Source: Rhododendron vialii (lineage: Eukaryota; Streptophyta; Magnoliopsida; Ericales; Ericaceae). Taken from it: a stretch of 64,000 nt of DNA. The position numbers and the translations under genes were made by a program. The notes under the pieces were generated by a model that was not told where the DNA came from, did no database searches, and worked only from the letters and a program-made list of their open reading frames with translations. The stretch covers positions 1,864,001-1,928,000 of the forward strand of contig NC_080561.1 in assembly GCF_030253575.1 (NCBI RefSeq), in the 5' to 3' direction. Positions 1 through 10,298 of the stretch are shown piece by piece. The stretch's first letter is position 1, and every line of letters starts with the position of its first letter.

Positions 1-33
1 TTATATGGTGGGAATTGAAAATAATTAGGTTAA

Positions 34-900
34 GTTCCGTACAACACATTGTGCTAAGGTAACGACAATCTATGGTATTGTTATAATATTTGTGATTATT
101 TTATTCAATATTTGGTATTTAATTTACGTATATATTTTGCTTCGGTATAACTATTATGGATTTTTTATGACATATTTTTATTTTGTTTTGGAATATATCA
201 ACACAAAAAAAATATATACGACAAGCTGTGGTAAGGTAACGCCATTTTATGATTTTATTATAATAATTATGGTTATATTATTTAATTATGGTATGGTATT
301 TTGCCGATTATAATTATTGTTAACTGAACAAGCTAATTGATTTTTTTTTATACGATATGTTGTGAATATGAAAATGTCAATTTATGGTGTTGTCATAACA
401 AATTTGGTTATATTACTGAATTTGTGGTATTTGAGACATGTCTTATTATGAAATATTTTAATCAATTTCCTTTGGTACGACACATTGTGGTAAGAAAACG
501 TCAATTTATGGTATTGTCATAATAATTGTGGTTTGATACATAATTTGTGGTATTTACATATGTTTTCTTTTGATACGACACGTTTTGGTAAGAAAATGAC
601 AATTTTAAATGTTGTCATAACAATTGTGGTCATTTTATAAAATTTGTGGTATTTTACAAATATTTTTGGCTTGAGTATAACAATTGTTGATTCTAGTACG
701 ACAATTTTTGATTTTGTTACGAAATAACATATGAGTCAAAGAATTTTTGGTACAACTCATTGTGGTAAGATCGATAATGCTTTTTATGGTGTTGTTATAA
801 CATTTATTTATGTGTAGCATTATTTAATTTTTGATATTATACGCATATATTTGGTTGGGATACAAGTATTATAGATTTTGGTACGAATAGTTATGGTTAC
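34..900. repeat. Degenerate AT-rich tandem repeat array
   Basis: At least six diverged copies of a module that begins ACGACACATTGTGGTAAG, continues with TTTATGGTRTTGTCATAA, and ends ATTTGTGGTATTT. Copies begin near 34, 217, 349, 476, 571 and 750, so spacing is about 95-183 bases. The short ORFs here are by-products of low GC and show no family resemblance. It may be a decayed satellite or minisatellite; the array probably continues left of the window. Confidence 0.6.
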
Positions 901-1070
901 ATAATAACAATATTTTTTAAGTATGAATAACCTGCTGTTCAACAGGTAAATTTTAAAGTACAAGTTGTAATTAGCATCATAAATATGCATTAGAAAATCA
1001 AAAATTGGCATAATGAAAATCACAAATTGTCGTAATTTAGACATACGGTATACCCTATGTACCATAGCTT

Positions 1071-3130
1071 TCTCCCTTCTTCTTTTCTGTTTTAATCAGT
1101 TGCCTTAAACTAGTTTATTCGCACCTGATTAGTGCCTCTGAAGTTAATTATTATTGGATGAGCAAACTTTCAATTGGTTTAAGGGGTTTTTTTCCGCTGG
1201 CGGACCTGTTCCGCTAAGGTTTTTATTTTTTATTGTAAGTACTCATTTCTCCGTTTTATGAGACATGCATGTCATTCTCTCATAACATATCACTTTTAAT
1301 TCAAAAAATGAGTACTTATTTCCCCTCGCAGAACGTGACAATTCCAACAACTTGAGAAAAGTAAGCTACTTAATTATTTGTTGTTAGGTTCTCTGCAAGG
1401 AGAAGGATTGTGGCGATAGGCCAGTAATCTCATGCTATTACGAGACAAGTCCTTCTCTCATAATACATCACTTTTAATTAAAAAAATAAGTATTTATTTC
1501 CCTCTGCGGAATAGGGTCTTTATAAGGGTCGATCGTTTTATTGTTGGTTGCTGTTTGGCATAGGGAAGGTTTTCGTAGTCAAAATTAGACAGTCGATTGA
1601 GCCAAGTGGCCTCTAGCTGTTCCTCTAGTAAGTTTTGAATGCTTCTTCAGGACTGGTAATTTATATTATCCCTTATTACTTTGGGGTGGACATTGGTATA
1701 ACAAGAGAAACTCTGGGTAATTAAGGTGTCGGTTGGGTTCACCATTAAAGAATACCATTATGTATTAGGAAGCTAGTTGTGCCGAGGTTTCGAACGTGAG
1801 ACCTTAGAAAAAAGCAAAATCTCTAAGTTGTAGGCATTCGTCACCAAGACAGCTCCTTGAGACCAGCTCGTACAGAATTTTGCTCCGATTATAATTAAGC
1901 TCCTAATAAATGCCCGATGAAATTGAACTCACAGAATTAGTAGAATAGCTTGCAACTCTGTAGCATAACTTGCCCGTGTGGACATAATTGCCAGCTATTT
2001 TTTTGTTTACATCCACCAACCTTTTTGAAGTACCATCACCATTATTTCCGTTTGACCAAAAAATAAATAAAAAAGAAAGAAGTACCGTCTCCATTCAACA
2101 GGATAGAAAAAAAATACTTGGCTTATGTTTTTTTTTTTTTTTTTTTTTTGTGTTTGACACAAAATTAACAAATAAGGAAACCTTCAACCTCGCAAGACTG
2201 TATATACCATTCGGTCAAATAGGCGGCCACATAAGTGGAGCCCGTTGGCGGACGGTGAGTTTATGGGCCCAAGATTAATCGAGATGTGCGTAAACTGGTT
2301 CGGACACTTGATTATCAAAAAAATATAGTAAGATATAAAGAATTGTGTCATCTCCGGTAATCGTTCCGGATAGTTGCTGAAGTCATCTCACAAGTGCTGG
2401 CTTCACAAAAATATATTTCTCGAGAAAATATCTCATGCATTGAGTTGCAATATTATAATTTACGCAAGTACTCTATTTTGTTATTTAAATTAATAAAATC
2501 CAAGTTGGTTGATAATTGGCTAGCGCCATGGAGACCAGACCACGCGTATGTTTTAATATTCCAACTACCACTAGTACGGTCGCACAATGTGGTCAACGAA
2601 TCAAATTCCCCAAAAGGATTCTCAAGCTGAAAAGGTAAAAATGTATTCATACCGACACTGTAGTAATTGATAATAGTAGCGCACTCTATAGGTCAGATAT
2701 CCCAATCCAACAATGGTAGAGATACAGCTAGATGTTCGGATGATGACGCAGATGCACGCGTTGCGGTGGAGGGGTCCGATGCATGTGAATTTCACAATTC
2801 TTTCTTGGAATTTGCATGATCGAACAGTTTAAAATCAAGACACGTCTGCGTTTGGATGTCTGCATCTCTAACCTGTACAAACATTTTATCTCTAGTCTCT
2901 AATGAAGAATTCTGTAACGGACAAAATGAGGAGCCACATAATGGGGAAGGATGATCAATTTTCCTTTAATTTGGTGATGAATAGTCCATTGAAGTCCCAA
3001 TGTACTATTCAATTTTGCATGAGTTTTGTGTCGTGAACAATTTTACTTTTAAAGAGATTTGCACCTTTTTCGTGAGTACAAATTGAGAAAGTGCTAAGAA
3101 AGGGGCTCGTATCATTTGACCCATTCATGT
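1071..3130. other. Intergenic, no gene recognised
   Basis: Apart from the MITE-like pieces at 1207-1515 I see no coding exon. A homopolymer T tract lies near 2131-2149. A segment near 2265-2335 (ATTAATCGAGATGTGCGTAAACTGG followed by an A-run, given here only in outline) has a diverged relative near 4325-4375, so both probably belong to one dispersed repeat of unknown type. Confidence 0.5.
1207..1515. mobile_element. Two adjacent MITE copies with AAGTACTTATTT-type ends
   Basis: Two neighbouring segments (about 1207-1345 and 1385-1515) share the core TCTCATAAYAYATCACTTTTAATT and end in AAATRAGTAYTTATTTCCC. In the first, AAGTACTCATTT near 1238 pairs with AAATGAGTACTT near 1308 as an inverted repeat. 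Related segments occur at about 39165-39300 and 54746-54980, so this is a dispersed non-autonomous family. The superfamily is unassigned because no clear target-site duplication was seen. Confidence 0.5.
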
Positions 3131-3149
3131 GACAAATGACTACATTTTC

Positions 3150-3335
3150 AAAAAAAAAAAAAAAACCTAAAACGTGTAGTCAAGGTAATTTTTTAATTTT
3201 TTTTGCACCGTTTAAAAAATCTTAATGAGATTTATCAAACAAGATTTATATTGGTAGAAAAAGTATTTGCGTAAACACATGATTTATGAGCTTGAAATTA
3301 CCTTCCTTTTCTAAAATTTTTTTTTTTTAGAAATT
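3150..3335. mobile_element. Dispersed MITE-like repeat, same family as 46430-46640
   Basis: A stretch with TTTTTTGCACCGTTTAAA, then an AATGAGATTTATCAAACAAGAT-like block and TATTTGCGTAAACACATGATT. Closely similar blocks occur at 46430-46640 and, in part, at 54746-54980. The copy at 46430-46640 sits in the promoter of one duplicated Harbinger-derived gene and is missing from its paralog, which supports mobility. Confidence 0.45.
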
Positions 3336-3339
3336 GGAA

Positions 3340-4380
3340 CACTACGCCCTAATTGTGGTCCTACTGCATGACCTAATGTAATTCGGGGCAATTTTGTCAT
3401 TCTACGGTGGAGTCAAACAAGAGGGGAAATGCAAGAGAGTCACTTCCTTGGACGTCAAATAATATTTCAGTTCGGCCTTCGTTCTTGTTTCCAATCCTCA
3501 TTCTCGTAAAATTTTAATAATTTAGAATGTTTCCAAGAAAAATTTCACACTCGTATAGTCATATTCGCGCTACCGTACTCACACTCACACACCTTCATGT
3601 GAGTGAGGTTACTTCCCTTCAAAAAAGGGTCTGTTTGGCATTGTAGGAAGGTAATGCGTGCCTTAGCTCCCAAGGTAGTTGACCGTCCGCGTTATGGACC
3701 CTCCGTATTTAATATTGAGTACGATATAGAGTCCCTACAGTAATAGAAGTATAGAAACGTTAATCTATTCTCTTTCCAGCCGCCAGTTCGGGTGTCCGAG
3801 TCAATTTACGTGACGCAATCCACTAGCGAAGCACCAATTAAAATTTGAATAAAATCCTGTACGGGTTGGCCTTAAAGGAGTTCATACTTGATAGCACATG
3901 AAATATTTGAAACTTGAAAACTTAAAAGGGATCAAACCCCTAAGATCGCCATACGGTTCAACTTAACTACATGCCGAACGAATTTTTTTTCCAGGTAGAC
4001 CCAAAAAAAAAAAAAAAAAACCAAGTGGAGGAAGAGGGACGAGGGTTATGTACTCACGGGGGCCCTCCTGAAGGACTATCACTCATGAGTTTCTATCGAC
4101 CCATCAAAGGGCCGCAGACAGCTAGCAGGCCCAGCAGGATGGAAAGGTACGAGGGATATGTACATTTTGTTGATCCCATTTTATAAGTATGTCATGAAAA
4201 AATTAGATCCGTCAGACCTTAATTAATTACACGCGAAACGTATTTGACTTATCATTGATCCTTAAAATTACATAAACAATAGGAGTCACTGGAGGGCTTA
4301 TTCAGTCATGAATTTTAAGGTCTCGAAATTAGTCAGGTGCGGATAAGTTGGCCCGAACATCCGATTATAAAAAAAAATTT
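3340..4380. other. Intergenic, no gene recognised
   Basis: No exon-like coding stretch. A small hairpin with CACTCACAC and GTGTGAGTG-like arms lies near 3575-3607, and an A-run lies at about 4003-4020. Part of the right end resembles the dispersed segment at 2265-2335. Confidence 0.45.
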
Positions 4381-4405
4381 AATATGTGCCTACTTGCCTT
4401 TTGTC

Positions 4406-4499
4406 CAATTAAAACTCGATATATCACTCCAAATCCATTGTAATTAAGAATACAATTAAAACTCGATATATCACTCCAAATCCATTGTAATTAAGAATA
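4406..4499. repeat. Exact 2 x 47-bp tandem duplication
   Basis: Positions 4406-4452 and 4453-4499 are identical, beginning CAATTAAAACTCGATATATC and ending TTAAGAATA. The complete identity points to a recent slippage event. It is non-coding and lies about 530 bp upstream of the NRPB6 start codon. Confidence 0.9.
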
Positions 4500-4659
4500 C
4501 AGTTTTTTTTTTTTTTTGATATGGTAAAAAAAAACGCAATTTAAAAATTAAGCCTTTCCATGGATAGAATCGAAATACCAAACATGCAATGAATAAAACA
4601 CATTTTTGGGACAAACAATTCATGCAGAGGAAGCAGCTCTTCTTCGTCGGTCGCTAAAC

Positions 4660-5029
4660 GGGACTAGACCTTTGAATTTTGTTATTCGGGGACTTTCATA
4701 CTAGTCTTCATATTAATCGGATCGGATATCATCGTCGCAAGATTGCTATAGACTTCTTGATACAAAATGAGGTTGATCCGACGTAACGAATACGGAGTAG
4801 TTATTTCGCGATAGTTGTATTCCGTAATCATTTTAATCGGTATCCAATCACAATTTTCATTTCATTTTCTTCTGCTCTGGGCTTTCCATTTGTCCTATGG
4901 GCTTAATAATTAGCCCATTTATTCTCAGGCAAATTAGGCTTTGGGCTTCCAGTTGCAGAAAAAAACGTGTTTTGCACAAGGAAGAAGGGAGAGAACGAGA
5001 GCGTACTCAGCACTCAGCAGTTGCAGAAG
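4660..5029 (+). promoter_or_regulatory. Promoter and leader of NRPB6 (repeat copy 1 of 3)
   Basis: Upstream DNA of the polymerase subunit gene. It carries TGGGCTTAATAATTAGCCCA, a palindrome with TGGGCY/GCCCA elements of the kind common in plant housekeeping promoters (site II/TCP-like, established knowledge), just before the leader. The block from about 4680 to 4970 recurs at 8930-9230, after the gene's own stop codon, and a shorter part recurs at about 9440-9560. The transcription start is not determined; no strong TATA box was seen. Confidence 0.5.
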
Positions 5030-8000
5030 ATGGCAGACGATGGGGACTTCGATATGGACGGAGGGTTCGTTTCTTCTCTCTTTCTCTCTCTCCTCCGTTC
5101 CCCTCTTCTTCTCTCTCTAGCTTTGGGTTGTGTGCTTTTCTCGTTGTTGTTTGTGGATTAGGGTTTAATCGCTTTCTATTGACTTGAACTACTGTTCCTA
5201 AGCTGTTTTCAAATTCTTGAGGGTTTCAATCGAGACTCTGGATTAGACCAAACATGTGGGCGTGTTTAGGTTAATTCACTCGGAAGGAAAACCCTTCGGA
5301 TAAAACATGGGTTTGGAGACCTATAGGCTATAACTTGTTAATTGCTTTGAGGTTGTGAGCCCCAGCAAGCCTTTATTTTACAAAGGCTGTAATTGCTGGG
5401 TTGGATTTTGATGATACGGTTACTGTCATGTGATTATTTATACTGAGGACGTTGATTTAAACACTCCAAATACTGTAGCCCTTGCATCAAAGTTGTATCC
5501 TTGTTTCTTATTGATGATGGAATCGGCATCTGTTTTGTTGGTTCTGTGAGTAGGTCTGAGAAAATCAGTGAGCTATCACCTGTGCTTGTCCAGTTTTTGA
5601 AAGTTCGAATGACTTTTTCACACTTTACGAAGGAATAGCTACGAATAAGTTCAGGGAATATGCTCGTGGCAACTAAATTTGATGCTCAATGGGTATCATT
5701 AAGCCCCATGGAGTTGTATCTAACATGGCGTCCTACGATGGTAAATTGGTTGACTGGTGCGTTGGTGACATTTTCCAGTCACTGAATTCTGATATTTGAG
5801 CAATTGAGAATTCCCTGACGAGTGCTATTTAGTGATGTTATTTGACTGACAATGTGCGTGTTGGGCTGCGCATGAGTGGTTTTCAACCATCTAATAATCT
5901 ATGTTGAGGTTTGTGCATTGGACTAGTAGTCGTTTGGTATTTGTATTTGTATTAGGTGTTGATTAGCTTTTCCTTTGTGTAGATACGAGGATGAGCCGCA
6001 AGAGCCTGAGCCCGACGTGAGAAATCTTTACTTGAGGTCCCTTCAATATATAGTGGGCCTTGCTTCCTGTATATGACTGATTTCAGGTATTTGTGGTTGT
6101 TGGATATTGACAGGAAGGGGCAGAAGAGGAAGCAGATAACGAGAACAATGAGGACACTGCTGATCCCCTTTTAGCTGAAACTGGCGAAAAAGGAGAGGAT
6201 GAACCAAAAGAACGAGCTCGGAAGACATCAAAATACATGACAAAGTATGAACGTGCAAGAATTTTGGGTACCCGTGCACTGCAAATCAGGTAAGATATTT
6301 GATGTTTAGGTTTAGAATCTTGTGGGATAAAAAAAAAAACTGAGTTATGATGTATTATATTTGACTTTCTGTGAGCAGCATGAATGCGCCTGTGATGGTT
6401 GAATTGGAAGGTGAAACTGATCCACTTGAGGTTAGCAGTGACCTTCTTTAACAGCATCGATGGATGCCTAGAATTACTTGTTTTTTTATTCTTCCACTGT
6501 AACAGCATCCGCATGCATGTAATACTTGATACCTTTTTCACGACATTAGAACATGGCATATAAAATAGTTAGCACAAGGTAATATATTTGAACTCTGTGT
6601 CTTTAGCTGGGCAAGTAATGTCTGTCAACTGGACAGAAAGAAAAGAGAGAACTTGAATTCCAAAGTTGACTCTTTTATTCATTAGGTGCCAGGAAGAAGT
6701 TAGTTAGCATCCTTTGTAAGTTTGCTCCCGGATTGCTTGCAAACCTGCTCACAACTCCCACTGCATGGGCAATATCCGTCCTTGTGCAAACCATCGCAGA
6801 CATTAAGAGCTACCAATGGCCGAGGCATAAGGAACCTTGGCCATATACTCCTTCTCAGGGATTAGTATATTAAGTTCACCGGTTCTTTTTTATTTTATTT
6901 ATATAGGTAATTCCTTTTGTTACTACTTACTAACTTACTAGTTGCTCAATAAGAGTTATATTCAATTTGCAGTTGCTGATGAATTCCAGGAACGTATTAC
7001 AACTACGTCTTTGTTTTCCATCATATCACCGATATCTTGTTATTATCTCGATTGTGCCAACTTTTTGCCCTTTGGATGCAAAATACATTGCTTGTTCTCA
7101 TTGGTGCTGCCCTTGATGGTCTATAATTATTGTGGATGGTGATGTGGCCATGGTGGGCCTTCTGGGAAGATTTTTTTCACTTTGCGTTGAGATGGATAGG
7201 AGTCACCGGTTGAGGTGAGACGAGAAGCAGTCTTAGTTGGTAGAGAGTGGATGGCAGTGTAGACTGCTGGGGAACTCTCACCAGAGATGGAGGAGGGTGT
7301 TGGGATCCTCTGCGTCATATTAAAAGTTATGCAAGAGGGTCTAAACGTGGGGGACAGTTCATGAATGGACAACCGACAGCGGACTCAGCACCCTTGTTTC
7401 ATTAACTCAGAGAATTCTGGCCTGCTTTTTGTGTGTGCATTTGACCTTTGGGTCGTTGCAATAATCTCTAAAATGGCAAGGTATAAATTGTCTGAAGAGA
7501 GGGGATGATGAAGCACCTTGACTAACCTCAACTCTATCCCCCAACCTAAATAACCACATGTAGGGATCCAGAGCGAGGCTCCTAGAACCTGCTCCCCATC
7601 TAGGCTGTTATGGAGAGTCAGAGTTCTCTTCCAGAGACCAATCATTTGGGATATGAGCCTAGGTGAACTGAGCAGATGTTTTGTGGGACCCGTCGTCTCG
7701 ATGAATAAATGTACCTTAGTTGGATGCAAGTGTGGCTTTGTGGGTCACCAGGGCATAGGGCGTGCTTTCCTTCACGGGGCTGACATATGACCTTAATGTT
7801 TTGACAGAAGTGGAGTGGTGATGATGAAGCGACGCTGTGTGGCATTTCCGTGTGTTCACACCTAACCTACCTTTTCTATCGGTTTGGTTTTACCTCTTAA
7901 TTCAACATTCGACCAGTACAGTTTATATTAGACTGTTGCATGGGTGTGGAAGATAGACCCATGTGACCCCAAATACCAAGGCTTTGGACCCTCCCCTGAA

Positions 8001-8908
8001 TCAAGAACTCAAAACGGTTTTTTCCCTTGTTTCAATAAGTGTTCAAACTTCGAAGTAGTGCTGCAATCTGCTGTTTATCTATGAGACATGTATTTATATT
8101 CTAGGTTGGTGTCGTTGGACTTCATCTATTCGTAACAAAAGAAAAAAATACGATTATACCTTGTCATTGCTTTTAGCTACAAGTATTGTGCACTTACACT
8201 AGCAGAAGGTTCCCACTAGTGTCGTATTTTTTTTTATTTTTGTTATCATTATCTGCCTGTGGCTTGTTTTTCTTCATAGTGTATTGAATATCATTTTTTG
8301 ATTTTTCTTCTTCCCCATCACTTTCTTCCAAAATATCGTGTTTTGCATATTTTGTTGTCTTAAGTGTTTAATGCACTGGAAACTATGGCATCAGCTTAGT
8401 TCTTTCTCTATATGTTCTATTCCGGTTGGTTCTCTTTCTCACCTTACTTTTCAGGAAAAAAAAATAAATTAAAAGAACACTTTACTAGTAGGTAGGCATC
8501 GTTCATGGCTCACATACAAGTAAATCATGCTTTACTTTAGCGTTCACCTGCTATGTTCATTAGCTTTCGGCTCCTTGTTCATCTGCCCTTTTAGATTGCA
8601 ATGAAGGAGCTACGAGAGCGGAAGATACCTTTCACCATTCGCCGCTACCTGCCTGATGGAAGGTAGAAATCCCCAGCTATTTATCATTTCCTTCTTTCTA
8701 AATTGATAACTATGCTGAAGAGAGTTCTTGTGTTTCAACCTTCAACCATCATTCCGAAAATGTTTTTTCTTAAACCTTTTCCTTTTCCTTTTCCTCTTCC
8801 TCTTAACAATACTCTGTCCATTTATGTGGTTTTTCCAGTTATGAAGATTGGGGAGTGGATGAACTAATTGTCGAGGATTCGTGGAAGAGGCAAGTTGGAG
8901 GTGATTAG
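5030..8908 (+). CDS. NRPB6A: DNA-directed RNA polymerase subunit 6 (Rpb6/omega family), six exons
   Basis: A small subunit shared by nuclear RNA polymerases; in Arabidopsis the family serves Pol II, IV and V and is expected in I and III. It stabilises assembly at the clamp base. Exons by eye: 5030-5064, 5983-6016, 6114-6289, 6379-6430, 8595-8662, 8839-8908. All junctions are GT-AG and the frame is kept throughout. The sum is 435 nt, or 144 residues, the length I recall for Arabidopsis NRPB6A. The product starts [17 protein letters not shown], has an acidic N-terminal tail to about residue 60, then the conserved core [20 protein letters not shown], then [17 protein letters not shown] and the terminal [11 protein letters not shown]. 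The start is the first ATG and matches the family N-terminus. It appears complete. The 2.16-kb fourth intron holds a retroelement scrap. The promoter block is repeated beyond the stop. Confidence 0.93.
6660..6880 (-). mobile_element. Short Copia fragment in NRPB6 intron 4
   Basis: On the minus strand this stretch carries a VPYASAIGS-like block and following residues that resemble the segment between reverse transcriptase and RNase H in plant Ty1/Copia polyproteins. The same block occurs in the larger Copia element of this window near 31980. It is a short, old and broken fossil with no LTR recognised. Confidence 0.55.
7127..8590. other. Remainder of NRPB6 intron 4
   Basis: Minus-strand open frames of 67-114 codons at 7127-7845 show no motif I recognise and no codon pattern that supports a gene. 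They may be decayed repeat sequence. The rest up to 8590 is T-rich intron sequence ending in a normal acceptor. Confidence 0.4.
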
Positions 8909-8929
8909 TCCAAAGTATGGGCTGGTGGT

Positions 8930-9240
8930 GTTGTGGTTCGTGGACTTTTATGCCAGTATTCATATTGATCGGATCGGATATCATCAGCACAAGATCGCTA
9001 TAGACTACTTGATACAAATGAGGTTGATCCAACGTAAAGAATATGGAGTAGTCATTTTGTGATAGTTGTAATTCCGTAATCATATCAATCAGTATCCCAT
9101 CACAATTTTCATTTCATTTTCTCCTGCTCTGGGCTTTTCATTTGTTAACGTTCACATTGTCCTATGGGCTTAATAATTAGCCCATTTATTCTCAGGCAAA
9201 TTAGGCTTTCCAGTTGCAGAAAGCCCAAAACCAAACCCAT
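8930..9240 (+). repeat. Second copy of the NRPB6 upstream block, after the gene
   Basis: It matches 4680-4970 almost throughout: ATCGGATCGGATATCATC, then GCTATAGACT, then AGGTTGATCC, and finally TGGGCTTAATAATTAGCCCA with TTATTCTCAGGCAAATTAGG. No NRPB6 coding sequence follows it. The direct repeats therefore flank the gene, as expected from an unequal exchange or a lost tandem gene copy. Confidence 0.85.
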
Positions 9241-9323
9241 GTTTTTAAGTTGTGCCAAGTCAATTTTGTAACATCCTAAGCCCAACTAAAAACAAGAAGA
9301 AATTAATAATAGTTCTTTTAGGG

Positions 9324-9437
9324 AAATGATTTTGCCACTCTTTTTTTTTATTGATGCCACTCTCTTGCAAGTATATTTTTAACGCAAAAATATACTTGCA
9401 GGAGAGTGGCGTTAACAAAAAAGGAAGGGGCAAAATC
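9324..9437. mobile_element. Short hairpin MITE
   Basis: An inverted repeat with GCCACTCTCTTGCAAGTATA pairing with TATACTTGCAGGAGAGTGGC around the loop TTTTTAACGCAAAAA. Outer parts GATTTTGCC and GGCAAAATC also pair. It separates the second and third copies of the promoter block. The superfamily is not determined. Confidence 0.6.
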
Positions 9438-9439
9438 GG

Positions 9440-9830
9440 CAGCTTTTTTATTTCATTTCCTTCTCCTCAGGGCTTTCCATTTCTCCACGTTCTTATTGGG
9501 CCCTACGGGCTTATTTAAAAATAAGCCCATCAATTCTCAAGCAAATTACAAGCTTTTTCAGAAATGTGTGGTGGGTTTGGTTTTTTGCAATAGGAAAGCA
9601 TACGCTTACTAAGCCACAATAAATATACGTTGGATAAAGGCGTTGTACATTACATGACGTGCCCCATTACATGACGTGCCCCAAGACCGCCAAATATGCC
9701 AAGTAAATTACAGGCTTTCAATAAATGAATGGTGGGTTTGGTTTTCTGCAACTGGAAAGCCTACATTTGATACTAAACCACAAAAATGTATTGTGGATAA
9801 GAGCGTTGGACACCACGTAAACCGCTAAAT
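9440..9830 (+). repeat. Third, partial NRPB6 upstream copy and a tandem repeat
   Basis: Sequence from about 9448 (TTTCATTTCCTTCTCCTC, then GGGCTTTCCATTT, then a GGGCTTATTT..AAATAAGCCCA palindrome and TTCTCAAGCAAATTAC) is a diverged copy of the NRPB6 upstream block. The next part is itself duplicated: AAGCAAATTACAAGCTTTTTC with GGTGGGTTTGGTTTT near 9537-9585 recurs at about 9702-9750. No coding sequence follows. Confidence 0.65.
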
Positions 9831-9897
9831 AATTTTTGCATATGAATAGGTGCCAAGTTGGAGTTGGCAACTTTTTTTTTTTTGGGTGCTATTCCAC

Positions 9898-10100
9898 CCG
9901 AAATGGGGATGCTGTCAAGCATCCCTTGCAAAGCGGGTGTAAAGTGATTAATCTGGCACTTCATCTCGACAATCTGACGGCTCGAATTTTAATCGAGCAG
10001 TGGACAATTTGAGATTTTATTCGCTACAAGCCCTTTATGCCGAATGAACAACTGGATGGACCACTTTGCTAGGGATGCTCGACAGCATCTCGTTTCCCTT
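9898..10100. mobile_element. MITE with GGGATGCTGTC terminal inverted repeats
   Basis: The left end, GGGATGCTGTCAAGCATCCC and on through TTGCAAAGCGG, pairs with the right end, CCACTTTGCTAGGGATGC and on through TCGACAGCATC. Each end is also a small palindrome. It lies about 200 bp upstream of the start codon of the next gene and so may touch its promoter. Confidence 0.6.
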
Positions 10101-10298
10101 GGCGACAACTGTGGTGAGGGCCCCCTTGGCATTTTCAAACTGGGGAATTGGCATATGTGAATCAAAGTCAATCCTTTGATTCTAATATTCTCCCCGACTC
10201 CCAGCGTTGAGACGTGAGAGAATGTTCTCTTTTTTCTCAATCTAAGATCAGAGCATATCTACCAAACAAAATCGAAACATCTCTACGAAGAAACTCCA

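Noticed and set aside
1770-1870. Possible SINE or tRNA-derived box B (GGTTTCGAACGTGAGACC)
   Set aside because: No matching box A at the right distance, no A-tail or target duplication, and no second copy seen.
7127-7845. Minus-strand frames of 67-114 codons inside NRPB6 intron 4
   Set aside because: No recognisable domain, no supporting splice structure, and a location inside the intron of an expressed gene on the other strand.
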